A stretch of DNA of 64,000 bases, taken from contig NZ_SEOO01000007.1 of assembly GCF_004152865.1 (NCBI RefSeq), forward strand, positions 1 to 64,000, written 5' to 3'. The first letter of the stretch is position 1. Every line of letters starts with the position of its first letter. The notes beneath the pieces were generated by a model. The model had not been told where the DNA came from. It saw only the letters and a list, made by a program, of their open reading frames with translations, and did no database searches. Shown in pieces: positions 26,903 to 36,330 of this stretch. The translations under genes were made by a program, and so were the position numbers. Source of the stretch: Sphingobium cupriresistens. Its GTDB lineage: Bacteria > Pseudomonadota > Alphaproteobacteria > Sphingomonadales > Sphingomonadaceae.

Positions 26903-27364
26903 ATGACTGACCTTCCCACCGCGCCCCTGCATCTGGGGCAGAGCAGCGCCCTTCCCGCCAGCCCGGAAGCGGCCGTGCTGGATTATGTGCCCAATCCGCG
27001 CCCCGGCAAACCCTATCTGGTGCGCTTCACCGCGCCCGAATTCACCTCGCTCTGCCCGGTGACCGGGCAGCCCGATTTCGCCCATCTGGTGATCGATTAT
27101 GCGCCGGGCGCGACGATCGTCGAATCGAAATCGCTCAAGCTGTTCCTGGGCGCGTTCCGCAACCATGCGGCGTTTCACGAGGATTGCACCGTGGGCATTG
27201 GCGAGCGGTTGTTCGCCGAAATGGACCCTGTCTGGTTGCGCATCGGCGGATACTGGTATCCGCGCGGCGGCATCCCGATCGACGTCTTCTGGCAATCGGG
27301 CGAGCCGCCAGCGGGCCTGTGGCTGCCGGCGCAGGATGTGCCGGGATATAGAGGGCGGGGGTAA
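26903..27364 (+). CDS. queF: NADPH-dependent preQ0 reductase
   Basis: The 153-residue single-domain QueF reduces 7-cyano-7-deazaguanine to preQ1 in queuosine synthesis. Landmarks are [15 protein letters not shown] with the catalytic cysteine and aspartate, [22 protein letters not shown] for NADPH binding, and the closing GGIPIDVFW. The short type I (Bacillus-like) form is present. No other queuosine gene is nearby, and no preQ1 riboswitch is visible in the short leader. Confidence 0.95.
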   Translation: MTDLPTAPLHLGQSSALPASPEAAVLDYVPNPRPGKPYLVRFTAPEFTSLCPVTGQPDFAHLVIDYAPGATIVESKSLKLFLGAFRNHAAFHEDCTVGIGERLFAEMDPVWLRIGGYWYPRGGIPIDVFWQSGEPPAGLWLPAQDVPGYRGRG

Positions 27365-27542
27365 ATCCCGAACGGAGATGGGGCGGGTCGGCCCTGTTTG
27401 ACCAACGGACAACAGGGTTCGACCAACGACATGCCGGCCGTACGCCATCGCTTGACCGATGCAGCGAAACGGCCGATCCCGCGTTTATTGCGCGTGAGAC
27501 ATGATTTCATGCGCTCCCAAGACGTGTCGGAGTCTTCATCCT

Positions 27543-30197
27543 ATGCCCCTCAAGACCATCCTGCCGCTGCTGATCGCGGCTGCGCCCATCGCCATTGCGG
27601 CCCCCGCCCTGGCGCAAAGCGCGCCAACGCCCGGTTCCACGCCCACCGGCCCCGCCGCCGGGATCACCACGCAATTGCCGCGCGGCGCGGCGCCCAGCCA
27701 TTATGCGATTCAAGTGACGCCCGATGCGGCGAACCTGAAATTCAGCGGCAAGGTGACGATCGATGTCAGCGTCGCGACCGCGCTGCCGGCGCTGGTGCTG
27801 AACGCCGCCGACCTGACCGTTTCGTCCGTGATGCTGACGCCGGCAAAGGGCAAGGCGATCAAGGGCGCCGCCCGGATCGACGCGGACGCGCAGACCGTCA
27901 GCCTGGATTTCGGCAAACCGATCCAGCCGGGCAGCTACAAGCTCGACATCGTTTATGCCGGCATCATCAACCAACAAGCGAACGGCCTGTTCGCGCTCGA
28001 CTATACCGACAATGCCGGCGCGGCGAAGCGCGCGCTCTTCACCCAGTTCGAAGCGCCCGACGCACGCCGCTTCGTGCCGAGCTGGGACGAGCCGAGCTAT
28101 AAGGCGACGTTCGACCTGTCCGCGGTCGTTCCCGCCGACCAACTGGCGGTCGGCAACATGCCGGTCAAGGCGACTAAGGATCTGGGCGGCGGCAAGAAGC
28201 TGGTGACGTTCGGCACCAGCCCCAAAATGTCCTCCTACCTGCTGTTCTTCGGGCTGGGCGAACTGGACCGGGCGACCAAGATGGCGGGCAATACCGAAGT
28301 CGGCGTGATCGTCGGCAAAGGCAATACCGGCAAGGCGCAACTGGCTCTCGATGCGTCGGCCAGCATCCTGCCCTATTTCAACGATTATTTCGGTACGCCC
28401 TATCCGCTGCCCAAGCTGGATAATGTCGCTGGCCCCGGCCAGAGCCAGTTTTTCAGCGCGATGGAGAATTGGGGGGCGATCTTCACCTTCGAGCGCGCCT
28501 TGCTGGTCGATCCGCGCTTCACGTCGGAAGCGACCAAGCGTCGCATCTACGAAACGGTCGCGCATGAAATGGCGCATCAGTGGTTCGGCGACCTCGTCAC
28601 CATGGCCTGGTGGGACGATCTGTGGCTGAATGAGGGGTTCGCCAGCTGGATGGCGACCAAGGTGACCGACAAGCTGCAACCCGACTGGGAAATGCTGCTG
28701 ACCCGCGTGGACGGGCGCGAGGCGGCGATGAGCCTCGATTCGCTCGCCACCACCCATGCCGTTGTGCAGAAGATCACCACCGTCGATCAGGTGAACCAGG
28801 CGTTCGACGCCATCACCTATCAGAAGGGTGAGGCGGTCATCACCATGCTGGAAGGCTATGCCGGCGAGGACGCATGGAAGGCGGGCATCCAAGCCTATAT
28901 GAAGGCGCATGCCTACGGAAACACCGTGACCGACGACCTGTGGAAATCGGTCGAGGGCGCGGGCGCCACGGGGCTGGTTTCGATCGCGCATGACTTTACG
29001 TCGCAGCCGGGCATCCCGCTGGTCACCGTCGACAGCGCGGTCTGCAAGGGTGGATCGACCGTCCTGACGCTGAGCCAGGGCGAATTTAGCCGCGACCAGA
29101 AGAGCAAGACGCCGCTGCGCTGGAACGTGCCGGTCAAGGCGCAGACCATCGGCGGCGAAGCGCAGCGTCTGATTTTGCAGGGCAAGGGCACGGTAACGCT
29201 GCCGGGCTGCGGCGCCTATGTCGTCAATGCGGGGCAGACGGGCTATTATCGCTCGCTCTATCCGGCGGCCAATGTGAAGGCGCTGGCGAAGGATTTCACC
29301 AAGCTGGCCAGCATCGACCAGACCGGCTTGCTTGCGGACAATTTCCAACTGGGGCTGGGCGGCTATCAGCCGATCGGGCTGGCGATGGACCTGGTGGACG
29401 CCGTGCCCGCCACCGCCAGCCCCGCCGTGCTGGCGGAGGTGCCGGAGTATATCGCCAGTGCCCATGCGATGCTGGAAAGCGACAAGGCGGCGCAGGCGCG
29501 CGTCGCCGCCTATGGTTCGGCCAAGCTGGGGCCGGTGCTGGCGGGGATCGGCTATGACGCCAAGCCGGGCGAGGCGGCGCAGGCGCCGGTGCTGCGCCAG
29601 GCGCTAGTGGCGACGCTGGGCGACATGGGCGACAAGGCCGTGGTGGCGGAAGCCAATCGCCGCTTCGCCCAACCGGCGCTGCTCGATGGGCCGCTGCGCA
29701 ACACATGGCTCTCGATCATCGCCAAAAATGCCGATCAGGCGACCTGGGACAAGCTGCGCGCGATGGCCAAGGGCGCGGCGACCGACCTGGAAAAGAGCAG
29801 CACCTATGCGCTGCTGGGCGGCGCGAAGGACGAAAAGCTGGCGGCGCAGGCGCTCGACCTCGCCATGACCGATGAGCCGGGCAAGACCACGAGCGCGGCG
29901 ATCATCAGCGCTGTGGGTTCCGAGCATCCGATGCTGGCGGTCGATTATGTGCTGGCGCACCGCGCGCAATATGAGGCGCTGATCGACGTGTCGGCGCGGA
30001 GCCAGGCGCTGGCGCGCCTCGGCGGCGGGTCGGCCGATCCGGCGATGGCGACCAAGCTGGACGCCTATGCCACCCAATATCTGACGCCCGAATCGCGCAA
30101 GGTGGTGGATCGCGCCATCTCCGCGATCAAGACGCGGATCGAGACGCGGAGCCGGTTGCAGGCGCCGCTGACCGCCTGGTTCGCGGGCAAGAGGTAG
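27543..30197 (+). CDS. M1 family metallopeptidase (aminopeptidase N-like), secreted
   Basis: The 884-residue protein has a signal peptide ending APALAQS, then the M1 aminopeptidase fold: substrate motif SAMENWG (the GAMEN equivalent), zinc motif HEMAHQWFGD with the downstream glutamate in WLNEGFASW, then a long helical ERAP1-like domain. It removes amino-terminal residues from peptides in the periplasm. GAMEN reads SAMEN here, which is common in this branch. The start at MPLKTILP gives the signal peptide. Confidence 0.95.
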   Translation: MPLKTILPLLIAAAPIAIAAPALAQSAPTPGSTPTGPAAGITTQLPRGAAPSHYAIQVTPDAANLKFSGKVTIDVSVATALPALVLNAADLTVSSVMLTPAKGKAIKGAARIDADAQTVSLDFGKPIQPGSYKLDIVYAGIINQQANGLFALDYTDNAGAAKRALFTQFEAPDARRFVPSWDEPSYKATFDLSAVVPADQLAVGNMPVKATKDLGGGKKLVTFGTSPKMSSYLLFFGLGELDRATKMAGNTEVGVIVGKGNTGKAQLALDASASILPYFNDYFGTPYPLPKLDNVAGPGQSQFFSAMENWGAIFTFERALLVDPRFTSEATKRRIYETVAHEMAHQWFGDLVTMAWWDDLWLNEGFASWMATKVTDKLQPDWEMLLTRVDGREAAMSLDSLATTHAVVQKITTVDQVNQAFDAITYQKGEAVITMLEGYAGEDAWKAGIQAYMKAHAYGNTVTDDLWKSVEGAGATGLVSIAHDFTSQPGIPLVTVDSAVCKGGSTVLTLSQGEFSRDQKSKTPLRWNVPVKAQTIGGEAQRLILQGKGTVTLPGCGAYVVNAGQTGYYRSLYPAANVKALAKDFTKLASIDQTGLLADNFQLGLGGYQPIGLAMDLVDAVPATASPAVLAEVPEYIASAHAMLESDKAAQARVAAYGSAKLGPVLAGIGYDAKPGEAAQAPVLRQALVATLGDMGDKAVVAEANRRFAQPALLDGPLRNTWLSIIAKNADQATWDKLRAMAKGAATDLEKSSTYALLGGAKDEKLAAQALDLAMTDEPGKTTSAAIISAVGSEHPMLAVDYVLAHRAQYEALIDVSARSQALARLGGGSADPAMATKLDAYATQYLTPESRKVVDRAISAIKTRIETRSRLQAPLTAWFAGKR

Positions 30198-30205
30198 GAA
30201 ATAAA

Positions 30206-30235
30206 AAGGGCGGCTCGAAAAAAAGGGCCGCCCTT
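30206..30235. terminator. Bidirectional terminator between peptidase and phytase
   Basis: AAGGGCGGC (30206-30214) pairs with GCCGCCCTT (30227-30235) around a twelve-base A-rich loop. A-tracts on the left supply U-runs for the minus-strand transcript. It lies between the convergent M1 peptidase and phytase genes and could terminate both. Confidence 0.75.
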
Positions 30236-30246
30236 ATTCCAGCCGG

Positions 30247-31338
30247 TTACTGCGGCAACCCCAGCGCCTTGGCGATGTCGTCCCAGGCGACCAGTTTGAA
30301 ATTCTGGGCCGCCGCCGCATTATGGCCGTCCTGCGCAATGAACAGGCCGCCCGGATAGGCAGGGCCGAAATCGCCCAGCATCAGTTCGATGCCGTCGGTT
30401 TCCTCCGACCCGCCAACGACCCCGTCGACCACGCGGAAGCGGCCGACATAGGAGTCGTCGCTCAGCTTGTAGACGACATAGGCATTGTCGCCCTGGCTGG
30501 AGACGAGGACATAGCCGTCCTTGTCGCCCACGGGCGCGATGGCGAGGCCTTCGGCATCCATGACCAGGTTCTTGTCATCGGCCGCTGCGATCTTGGTCGG
30601 CATGGTCGATCCGGCGGCGCGCGCGTCGAAGCGCCAGAGGCCGACATCCTCCTCCGCCACATAGAGGGTGCCGGTGCGGTCATCGACGGCGCAGCCTTCC
30701 GACTGGGTGCCGAGCTTCATAGTGCGGACGATCTTGCCGCTGGGCGTCGCGCTGTTGGCGTCGATCGCGACCTGGTTGATCGTGCCGTCCTTCAGCACGA
30801 TGAAGGCGGACAGGATGCCCGCGTCCCGGCCAAGGCAGACGCCATAGGCTTCGCCCGCGCCGCCATCGACCTTGCCCAGCGCGGTCAGTGTCGCGGTGGC
30901 GGGGTCGAGGCGAAAGAGCGCGATCTTCGCATGGGCGATGTCGTTGCGGTCGCTGGCGGCCACCAGGATGCCGGGCGCTCCGCCGATCGCCACGCCGTCC
31001 TTCAGATCGACATTGTTGACCCGGCCGGCGTCCAGAAAGGCGCGGGTCTTGCCGTCGAGGCCATAGACATAGAGGCCGGCTTTCTTGTCGGTGCCCACGA
31101 TCAGGCTTTGCGCCGGGTTGGCGGCGTTGCGCCAGATCGCCGGATCGTCTGCCGCGTCGGCGTTCGCGGTGCCGACCGGGGTGGTTTCGCCGCGCGCCGT
31201 AACCGACACGGCGGGGGTCGCATTGGCGATGCGAACGGCGACCGGAATTTCCACTTCGGCGGTGGCGCAAGCGGACAATGTAATAAAAGCGAAACAGGCA
31301 ATCATCGAACTATAATATATATTGCACGATCCGGTCAT
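30247..31338 (-). CDS. Beta-propeller phytase (3-phytase family) lipoprotein
   Basis: The 363-residue protein has a lipoprotein-like signal (ITLSACATA) and the six-bladed BPP phytase sequence: ADAADDPAIWRN, GTDKKAGLYVYGLDG, RVNNVDLKDG, then VAEEDVGLWRF, DAEGLAIAPVGDKDGYVLVSSQGDNAYVVY. Calcium-dependent BPP enzymes release phosphate from phytate outside the cytoplasm. The start at 31338 follows a weak GAAAAGG; a later ATG at 31305 would leave a shorter signal and is possible. Confidence 0.9.
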   Translation of the reverse strand: MTGSCNIYYSSMIACFAFITLSACATAEVEIPVAVRIANATPAVSVTARGETTPVGTANADAADDPAIWRNAANPAQSLIVGTDKKAGLYVYGLDGKTRAFLDAGRVNNVDLKDGVAIGGAPGILVAASDRNDIAHAKIALFRLDPATATLTALGKVDGGAGEAYGVCLGRDAGILSAFIVLKDGTINQVAIDANSATPSGKIVRTMKLGTQSEGCAVDDRTGTLYVAEEDVGLWRFDARAAGSTMPTKIAAADDKNLVMDAEGLAIAPVGDKDGYVLVSSQGDNAYVVYKLSDDSYVGRFRVVDGVVGGSEETDGIELMLGDFGPAYPGGLFIAQDGHNAAAAQNFKLVAWDDIAKALGLPQ

Positions 31339-31690
31339 GGAAGCCTTTTCGTGGTTGATGATGGGGTCAGATATCGGAGCATGAAATGACGCTCTTCTTT
31401 TTCGGATCATTTTATCAGAAGTCCTGTTTCCATGTGGCGGTGGAATGCTACAGAACGGTATCGCGGGTCAATTAAACTATTTGGAAACAGCGGATGCAAA
31501 GAATTGCGACCATGGCGCGGTTGACCCGGTTGCGCCGGATGAATTGCGCCAGAGCAAGCTGCATTCAATGATACAGGGCGCGTGCTTTAAGTTCTGGTTA
31601 TCGCATCGTTTTAAGCAAAAATCGGTCCCTGCTTTCCTGCACGACGCTCCAAATACTGGTTTTAAGCGATGTAGCAGCCGCAGCGCCATT
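31339..31690. other. 352-base intergenic region upstream of the phytase gene
   Basis: This stretch is less GC-rich than its surroundings and shows no convincing gene. It should hold the phytase promoter. I looked for a PHO box and found no good pair of CTGTCAT-like repeats. Confidence 0.5.
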
Positions 31691-31882
31691 TCATTGCCGG
31701 CGACCCGTATTGAGATGGGCGGCGACAGCATCGACGCTGTCGCCCACGACATCGACCGCTTCCGCCAATTCTTCCGGCGATACGTCGAAGCGGGAGGTCC
31801 AGTAGAGGATCGCCGCTTCATTATCCAATGTGACGCGGTCTGCTTCCATGTCCGGGTCGCTGATCTTTGGTGCCTGTCTCAT
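31691..31882 (-). CDS. DUF3606 family small protein
   Basis: The 63-residue protein matches the short DUF3606 family: an acidic start and the core ILYWTSRFDVSPEELAEAVDVVGDSVDAVAAHL, which forms a helix-turn-helix-like fold. Members are abundant in alphaproteobacteria and some are general-stress genes, but no biochemical role is established. It stands alone on the minus strand. Confidence 0.82.
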   Translation of the reverse strand: MRQAPKISDPDMEADRVTLDNEAAILYWTSRFDVSPEELAEAVDVVGDSVDAVAAHLNTGRRQ

Positions 31883-31951
31883 AGGACAGATACAAACGCA
31901 TAAATGGCGGCGCTTTTCCGCTTCCCTTTGGGACAGGTGACCGGGGAAGGC

Positions 31952-33934
31952 TTAGCTGAGCGGGCTGCTGGCCCAATTTTTGAGCTTGGCGTAGAGCGCG
32001 GCGATAACCCCGGCGAAGATCAGGATCGCGAGCGGCACGGCCAGATGATTTTCCGCCACCAGCGCCAGAGGCGCATCGCTGTCGGTGCTGGCGACGATGC
32101 CGGCGAAGGCGACGCCGAACAGGCTTTCGCCGACGATGAAGCCGGTGGCCATCAGCACGCCCATGCGTTCGGCGAATTCCGGGTTCGCCTGGCGCAGCGA
32201 CCAGCGGTTGTAGAAATGTCCGATCACCGCGCCGACGGGGATCAGCAGGGTCAGCGCCATCGGCAGGTAGATGCCCATGCCGACCGCGAGCGGGGGCAGG
32301 CGCAGCTTGCCCGCCCGGCCCAGCAGTTCATCGACCAGCACCACGACCGCGCCGATCCCCGCGCCGATGCCGATCAGCCCCCAGTCGAGATCGCCGCCCA
32401 GCACGCCCTTGGCCAGCGCGGAGATGAGCGCCGCCTGCGGCGCGGGCAGCGCGTTCGGCCCGGCGCCGGGCGCGCCGGCGAAACCGAAGGCGCTGTTGAG
32501 CAGGTCGAGGACCGGCGGAATCACCAGCGCGCCGAACAATACGCCCAGGATCAGCGCGATCTGCTGCTTCCACGGAGTCGCGCCGACCAACTGGCCGGTC
32601 TTGAGGTCTTGCAGATTGTCGTTGGAGATGGTCGCGATGCCGAACACGATCGCGGTGGTGAACAGGGCATAGGCGATCAGTGCCTGCGTCTGCTGCGGGT
32701 CGCCGCCGCCCGATCCGTAGATGGCGGCCAGCATCAGCGACGCGCCCAGCACGGCGAGGATGCCGACGCCCGAAATCGGGCTGTTCGACGCGCCGATCAG
32801 GCCCGCCATATAGCCGCAGACCGACGCGATGATGATGCCCGCGACCAGCACATAGGCCAGCGTCAGGCCGATGATCGGCACCGGATTGTCGGCGATCGGG
32901 CCACCCTGGGCGAAGATCCAGAGCAGGAAGCCGATGGGGACGAGCGCGGCGAGGATCGTGCCGCCGACGATGGAGATGGGCAGGTCGCGCTCGGTCAATT
33001 CCAGCATCGCGCCATTGCCCGACCGGCGCGCGGCGTTGGCGACCAGCGCGGAGCGGATGCCGCTGACGATCGGGCCGAGGATCTTGAGCAGGGTCCAGAT
33101 CGCGGCGACGCCGATCGTGCCCGCGCCGATGAAACGCGCCTTCGTGCGGAAGGTAGTGCCGACCAGATCCGCCAGGTCAGCGCCGGCGGGGACGGGGGTG
33201 GTGAGATATGGCACGATGCCTACCCAACTGATGAGCAGGCCGATGAACATGGCGACGCCGACCGAGAAGCCGACGAGATGGCCGACGCCGATCAGCGCCA
33301 TCGAAAAGCTGGTGGAAACCGACGTCGCGCCCGCGCCGAATTTGAAGAAGGTGGCGGCTTCTTCGGCCAGGATTTTCGTCTTGGCGATGATCGAGAAGCT
33401 GGCGGCGGCGATCGCGCTGGCGACGATCGCGGCGAGGCCGCGGCGGTTTTCCTCCAGCCCCTCGCGCGAACCCGCGCCGACCTTCAGCACTTCGGCGGCG
33501 GCGACGCCTTCGGGATAGGGGAGGTCGGAACCGGTGACGAGCGCGCGGCGCAGCGGCACCGAATACATGACGCCCAATATGCCGCCCAGCGCGATGGTGC
33601 AGGCCGACAGCCAGTAGGGAAAGCCCTGCCACCAGCCGATGATGACCAGGCCCGGCAGCACGAAGATGATCGCCGAGAGGGTGCCCGCGGCGGACGCGAT
33701 CGTCTGGACGATGTTGTTTTCCAGGATCGTGCCGGTCGAAAACAGCCGCAGCACCGCCATGGAGATGACGGCCGCGGGGATGGAGGTAGCGAAGGTCAGG
33801 CCGATTTTGAGGCCGAGATACACATTTGCCGCGGTGAAGATGAGGGTGATGAGCGCGCCGAGAATGACCCCGCGCAGCGTCAGTTCGGCCATCGCGCCGG
33901 TTGGCGCTCCCCGGCCCTTGGCTTCCATTGTCAC
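31952..33934 (-). CDS. OPT family oligopeptide/metal-chelate transporter
   Basis: The 660-residue protein has about fourteen to sixteen hydrophobic segments. It opens with ELTLRGVILGALITLIFTAANVYLGLKIGLTFATSIPAAV (part of which, NVYLGLKIGLTFA, is typical of the bacterial OPT branch) and ends with a helix and KLKNWASSPLS. OPT proteins are proton-coupled importers of peptides or metal chelates. The substrate is unknown. A start two codons later (33928) is possible. Confidence 0.92.
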   Translation of the reverse strand: MTMEAKGRGAPTGAMAELTLRGVILGALITLIFTAANVYLGLKIGLTFATSIPAAVISMAVLRLFSTGTILENNIVQTIASAAGTLSAIIFVLPGLVIIGWWQGFPYWLSACTIALGGILGVMYSVPLRRALVTGSDLPYPEGVAAAEVLKVGAGSREGLEENRRGLAAIVASAIAAASFSIIAKTKILAEEAATFFKFGAGATSVSTSFSMALIGVGHLVGFSVGVAMFIGLLISWVGIVPYLTTPVPAGADLADLVGTTFRTKARFIGAGTIGVAAIWTLLKILGPIVSGIRSALVANAARRSGNGAMLELTERDLPISIVGGTILAALVPIGFLLWIFAQGGPIADNPVPIIGLTLAYVLVAGIIIASVCGYMAGLIGASNSPISGVGILAVLGASLMLAAIYGSGGGDPQQTQALIAYALFTTAIVFGIATISNDNLQDLKTGQLVGATPWKQQIALILGVLFGALVIPPVLDLLNSAFGFAGAPGAGPNALPAPQAALISALAKGVLGGDLDWGLIGIGAGIGAVVVLVDELLGRAGKLRLPPLAVGMGIYLPMALTLLIPVGAVIGHFYNRWSLRQANPEFAERMGVLMATGFIVGESLFGVAFAGIVASTDSDAPLALVAENHLAVPLAILIFAGVIAALYAKLKNWASSPLS

Positions 33935-34012
33935 CCGTCGTCCCCTTGGCTTGGCGCTTATATAGTGGCTGGTAATAATGTTGCTTGGCTGTGGATCAAT
34001 CAGAAAGTGCGA

Positions 34013-34792
34013 TCAGGATGCGTTTGGACGCGCGCCGGTCGTGGGGGCGGCATGGTCGAGCCAGTCGTCCACCAGCCCTGTCCAGCGCTGATAGCCGCGC
34101 GCGTTCATGTGCAGTCCGTCGGGGCGGAAGAGCGAGGCGTCGGGCAGGCCATCGCGCGCCAGCAGCACGGCGCCGACGTCGATATAGGAGAAGCCGTCGC
34201 GCTTGGCGCGCGCGGCGATGGCGGCGTTGACCTGCGCCATCTTTGGCCAGAGCGTCCAGCGGATCGGGCTGGGCTTGAGCGAGAGCCAGGCGATGGCTGC
34301 GCGCGGATAATCCGCGCGCAGCCGCTTGAGCAGAGCGAGGATGTCGCGCGACACGGCATCCGGCGTCGCACCGGCGGCCAAGTCGTTCTCCCCCACATAA
34401 ACGACCACCGAGCGGGGCGGGACAGGCGGCAGCAGCCGCCTGTAATAATGGAGGACATGGGCGGTGGTCGCGCCGCCGAAGCCGCGATTGACGGTGTCGA
34501 TATCGGCGAAGCTGCCCGCTATGTCCCACAGCCGGATGCTGGAACTGCCCAGAAACAGGGTGGCGTCGCGCACAGGCGTACTGGCGCTGTTGGCTTTGGC
34601 GAAAGCCTCCACCTCGTTGGAGAAGGGGAAGGTCGGGTCGGCATTGGGAACGGGGGCAGGGCGAGCAGGCGGCGGCGCGGCGATGGCGGGGACCGCCAGC
34701 GCGCAGGCGAGCAATGTCGGCAGCGCCGTCCGGCGCAGGCCCGCGCCCTTAATGGCGGTGGAGCGGGCGCAGGCGATATTTGCCGTCCGCAT
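34013..34792 (-). CDS. SGNH/GDSL hydrolase, secreted
   Basis: The 259-residue protein carries SGNH blocks I (TLFLGSSSIRLWD, serine nucleophile in GSS), II (NRGFGGATT), III (VVYVGENDLAAG) and V (RPDGLHMNARGYQ with Asp and His). Those are the four catalytic blocks of esterases/lipases. A signal-like segment (LPTLLACALAVPAIAA) lies 25-40 residues in. The only usable ATG (34792) overlaps the hspQ coding region by 44 bases, so the start is uncertain. Confidence 0.82.
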   Translation of the reverse strand: MRTANIACARSTAIKGAGLRRTALPTLLACALAVPAIAAPPPARPAPVPNADPTFPFSNEVEAFAKANSASTPVRDATLFLGSSSIRLWDIAGSFADIDTVNRGFGGATTAHVLHYYRRLLPPVPPRSVVVYVGENDLAAGATPDAVSRDILALLKRLRADYPRAAIAWLSLKPSPIRWTLWPKMAQVNAAIAARAKRDGFSYIDVGAVLLARDGLPDASLFRPDGLHMNARGYQRWTGLVDDWLDHAAPTTGARPNAS

Positions 34793-35120
34793 AGGGGCCG
34801 AACATGCCGGTGATGGCGGGATGATCGACCGGCTCGTCGCTGTCGTCGGTGACCAGATTTTGCTGGCTGACATAGGCGACATAGCTGGATTCGCCATTTT
34901 CGGCGAGCAGATGATAGAAGGGCTGGTCCTTGTCGGGCCGCGCGGTTTCGGGAATCGCCTCATACCATTCCTCGCTATTGGCGAAGACCGGATCGATATC
35001 GAACACGACGCCGCGAAAGCCGAACAGGCGATGCTTGACGACATCGCCGATATTGAAGCGGGCATGGACGATCGGCGGGGCGATGACGCCGGCGCCGAAA
35101 ATCTGAATCGTGTCTTTCAT
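34749..35120 (-). CDS. hspQ: Heat shock protein HspQ
   Basis: The 123-residue protein contains the HspQ/YccV core: ARFNIGDVVKHRLFGFRGVVFDIDP, then PFYHLLAENGESSYVAYVSQQNLV and a carboxy-terminal tail with HPAITGMFG. HspQ is a specificity factor for the Lon protease and binds hemimethylated DNA in enterics. The 17 residues before the core form a longer amino terminus than in E. coli, and the end of the gene overlaps the SGNH hydrolase start region. Confidence 0.9.
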   Translation of the reverse strand: MKDTIQIFGAGVIAPPIVHARFNIGDVVKHRLFGFRGVVFDIDPVFANSEEWYEAIPETARPDKDQPFYHLLAENGESSYVAYVSQQNLVTDDSDEPVDHPAITGMFGPYADGKYRLRPLHRH

Positions 35121-35243
35121 CCCCCCAATTTAGGATGCTGCTGCGCGGACACAAGAAAAATACCGGAAAGGCCGCTTGGCAAGTATGATTTCATTCGCTA
35201 ATGGCCGCCCCTCGACCGGGACGGCGCAGGCTGGACCTTCTGC

Positions 35244-35333
<90 letters not shown>

Positions 35334-35637
35334 ACATCTCAATGCGAATCAATGAGGTGGGCCTCGCGAGGCCAGAAAATCCCCAGGTTCCGCGCGGTTT
35401 TGCCAGTGGCGACCGAACCTCAGAGACTGCCGAAATCGCCGAAATCGGTCTCTGACCGGCTTTTGTCTCTTTTCACCCGAACCTCGTCGGAAAAGGTTCG
35501 GTCTCCAGAAACGACGTAAATCCAAGGTTTTCTGGCTTTCGTTCAACCAAACCTTTTGCGCCCAATCTCGGCAGGCAAGCGGGAATGCAACTGGTGGTAT
35601 TTGCTCGCGGCAGCAGCCAAAAGCCACGCAGTCTGCT
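35334..35637. other. 304-base spacer after tRNA-Ser with two hairpins
   Basis: There is no integrase here. Two inverted repeats are visible: CAGAGAC at 35421-35427 with GTCTCTG at 35448-35454 (enclosing a tandem GCCGAAATC pair), and CCGAACCT at 35477-35484 with AGGTTCGG at 35494-35501. The second could be a terminator-like or repeat-derived hairpin. No extra copy of the tRNA 3' end is seen here. Confidence 0.6.
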
Positions 35638-36273
35638 ATGGATCCCGGCATGACGACCCGCAGAGCTATCGACAGCTTCACTGAAATCGCCACTCTGCGC
35701 ATCGAGCTTATGGGCTCCGATCCGCTGATCTGGCGCGTGGTTGAAGTGCCTACGTCCATCACCCTGAAGGTGCTGCACGATATTGTTCAGGTCTCGATGG
35801 GCTGGTGCGATTATCACCTCTGGGAGATGGTGATCGACGGGAAGACCTACGGCCTGCCGATGGACGAGGACTTTGGTACCGCGCCCCGGAAGGTGGCAGA
35901 TAGGGTTCGCTTGCGTGATGTGCTGACAGGCGACACCACCCGGATCGACTACATCTACGATTTTGGCGACAGCTGGGAGCACAGCCTCGTTGTCAGCGAC
36001 GTCCGGGCAGGCGCGCCCGGAACTGGCTATCCCCGCTTAATTGCCGGCGAGCGCGACTGCCCGCCAGAGGACTGTGGCGGCATCCCCGGTTTCTACGAGA
36101 TGCTTGAAGCACGGGTCGACCCCAAGCACCCAGGCCATGCGGACGTCGCAGAATGGCTCGATGGCTATGACCCCGAAGAACTGGACGTGTTCCCGATCGA
36201 GGTTGCGCTTGGCCGTATTGCTGCCCGTCGCAACGCGGCCGCCAAGCGCATCATCAAGCCTGCGAATGATTGA
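35638..36273 (+). CDS. Plasmid pRiA4b ORF-3-like family protein
   Basis: The 211-residue protein has the PRiA4_ORF3-like domain: RIELMGSDPLIWRVVEVPTSITLKVLHDIVQVSMGW (characteristic piece IWRVVEVP), YIYDFGDSWEHSLVV, CPPEDCGGIPGFYEMLEA and a DPEELDVFPIE tail. The family is common on plasmids and islands in alphaproteobacteria and has no settled function. The start may be the ATG at 35650 (MTTRR). It is the first gene of the island and stands alone on the plus strand. Confidence 0.9.
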   Translation: MDPGMTTRRAIDSFTEIATLRIELMGSDPLIWRVVEVPTSITLKVLHDIVQVSMGWCDYHLWEMVIDGKTYGLPMDEDFGTAPRKVADRVRLRDVLTGDTTRIDYIYDFGDSWEHSLVVSDVRAGAPGTGYPRLIAGERDCPPEDCGGIPGFYEMLEARVDPKHPGHADVAEWLDGYDPEELDVFPIEVALGRIAARRNAAAKRIIKPAND

Positions 36274-36330
36274 TCACGCGGAGCGGACTTCACTGGATGG
36301 ATACGCTTGTCCTCGATCGCGCGGGGCAGT

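Noticed and set aside
27507-29465. A 652-codon minus-strand frame
   Set aside because: It mirrors the M1 peptidase, which has HEXXH and a signal peptide on the plus strand.
31339-31440. PHO box upstream of the phytase gene
   Set aside because: No pair of CTGTCAT-like repeats at the correct spacing was visible.
31904-34813. A 969-codon plus-strand open frame
   Set aside because: It is antisense to the OPT transporter and SGNH hydrolase, which have clear family motifs; its sequence is Arg/Asp/Gln-rich as expected for an antisense frame in GC-rich DNA.
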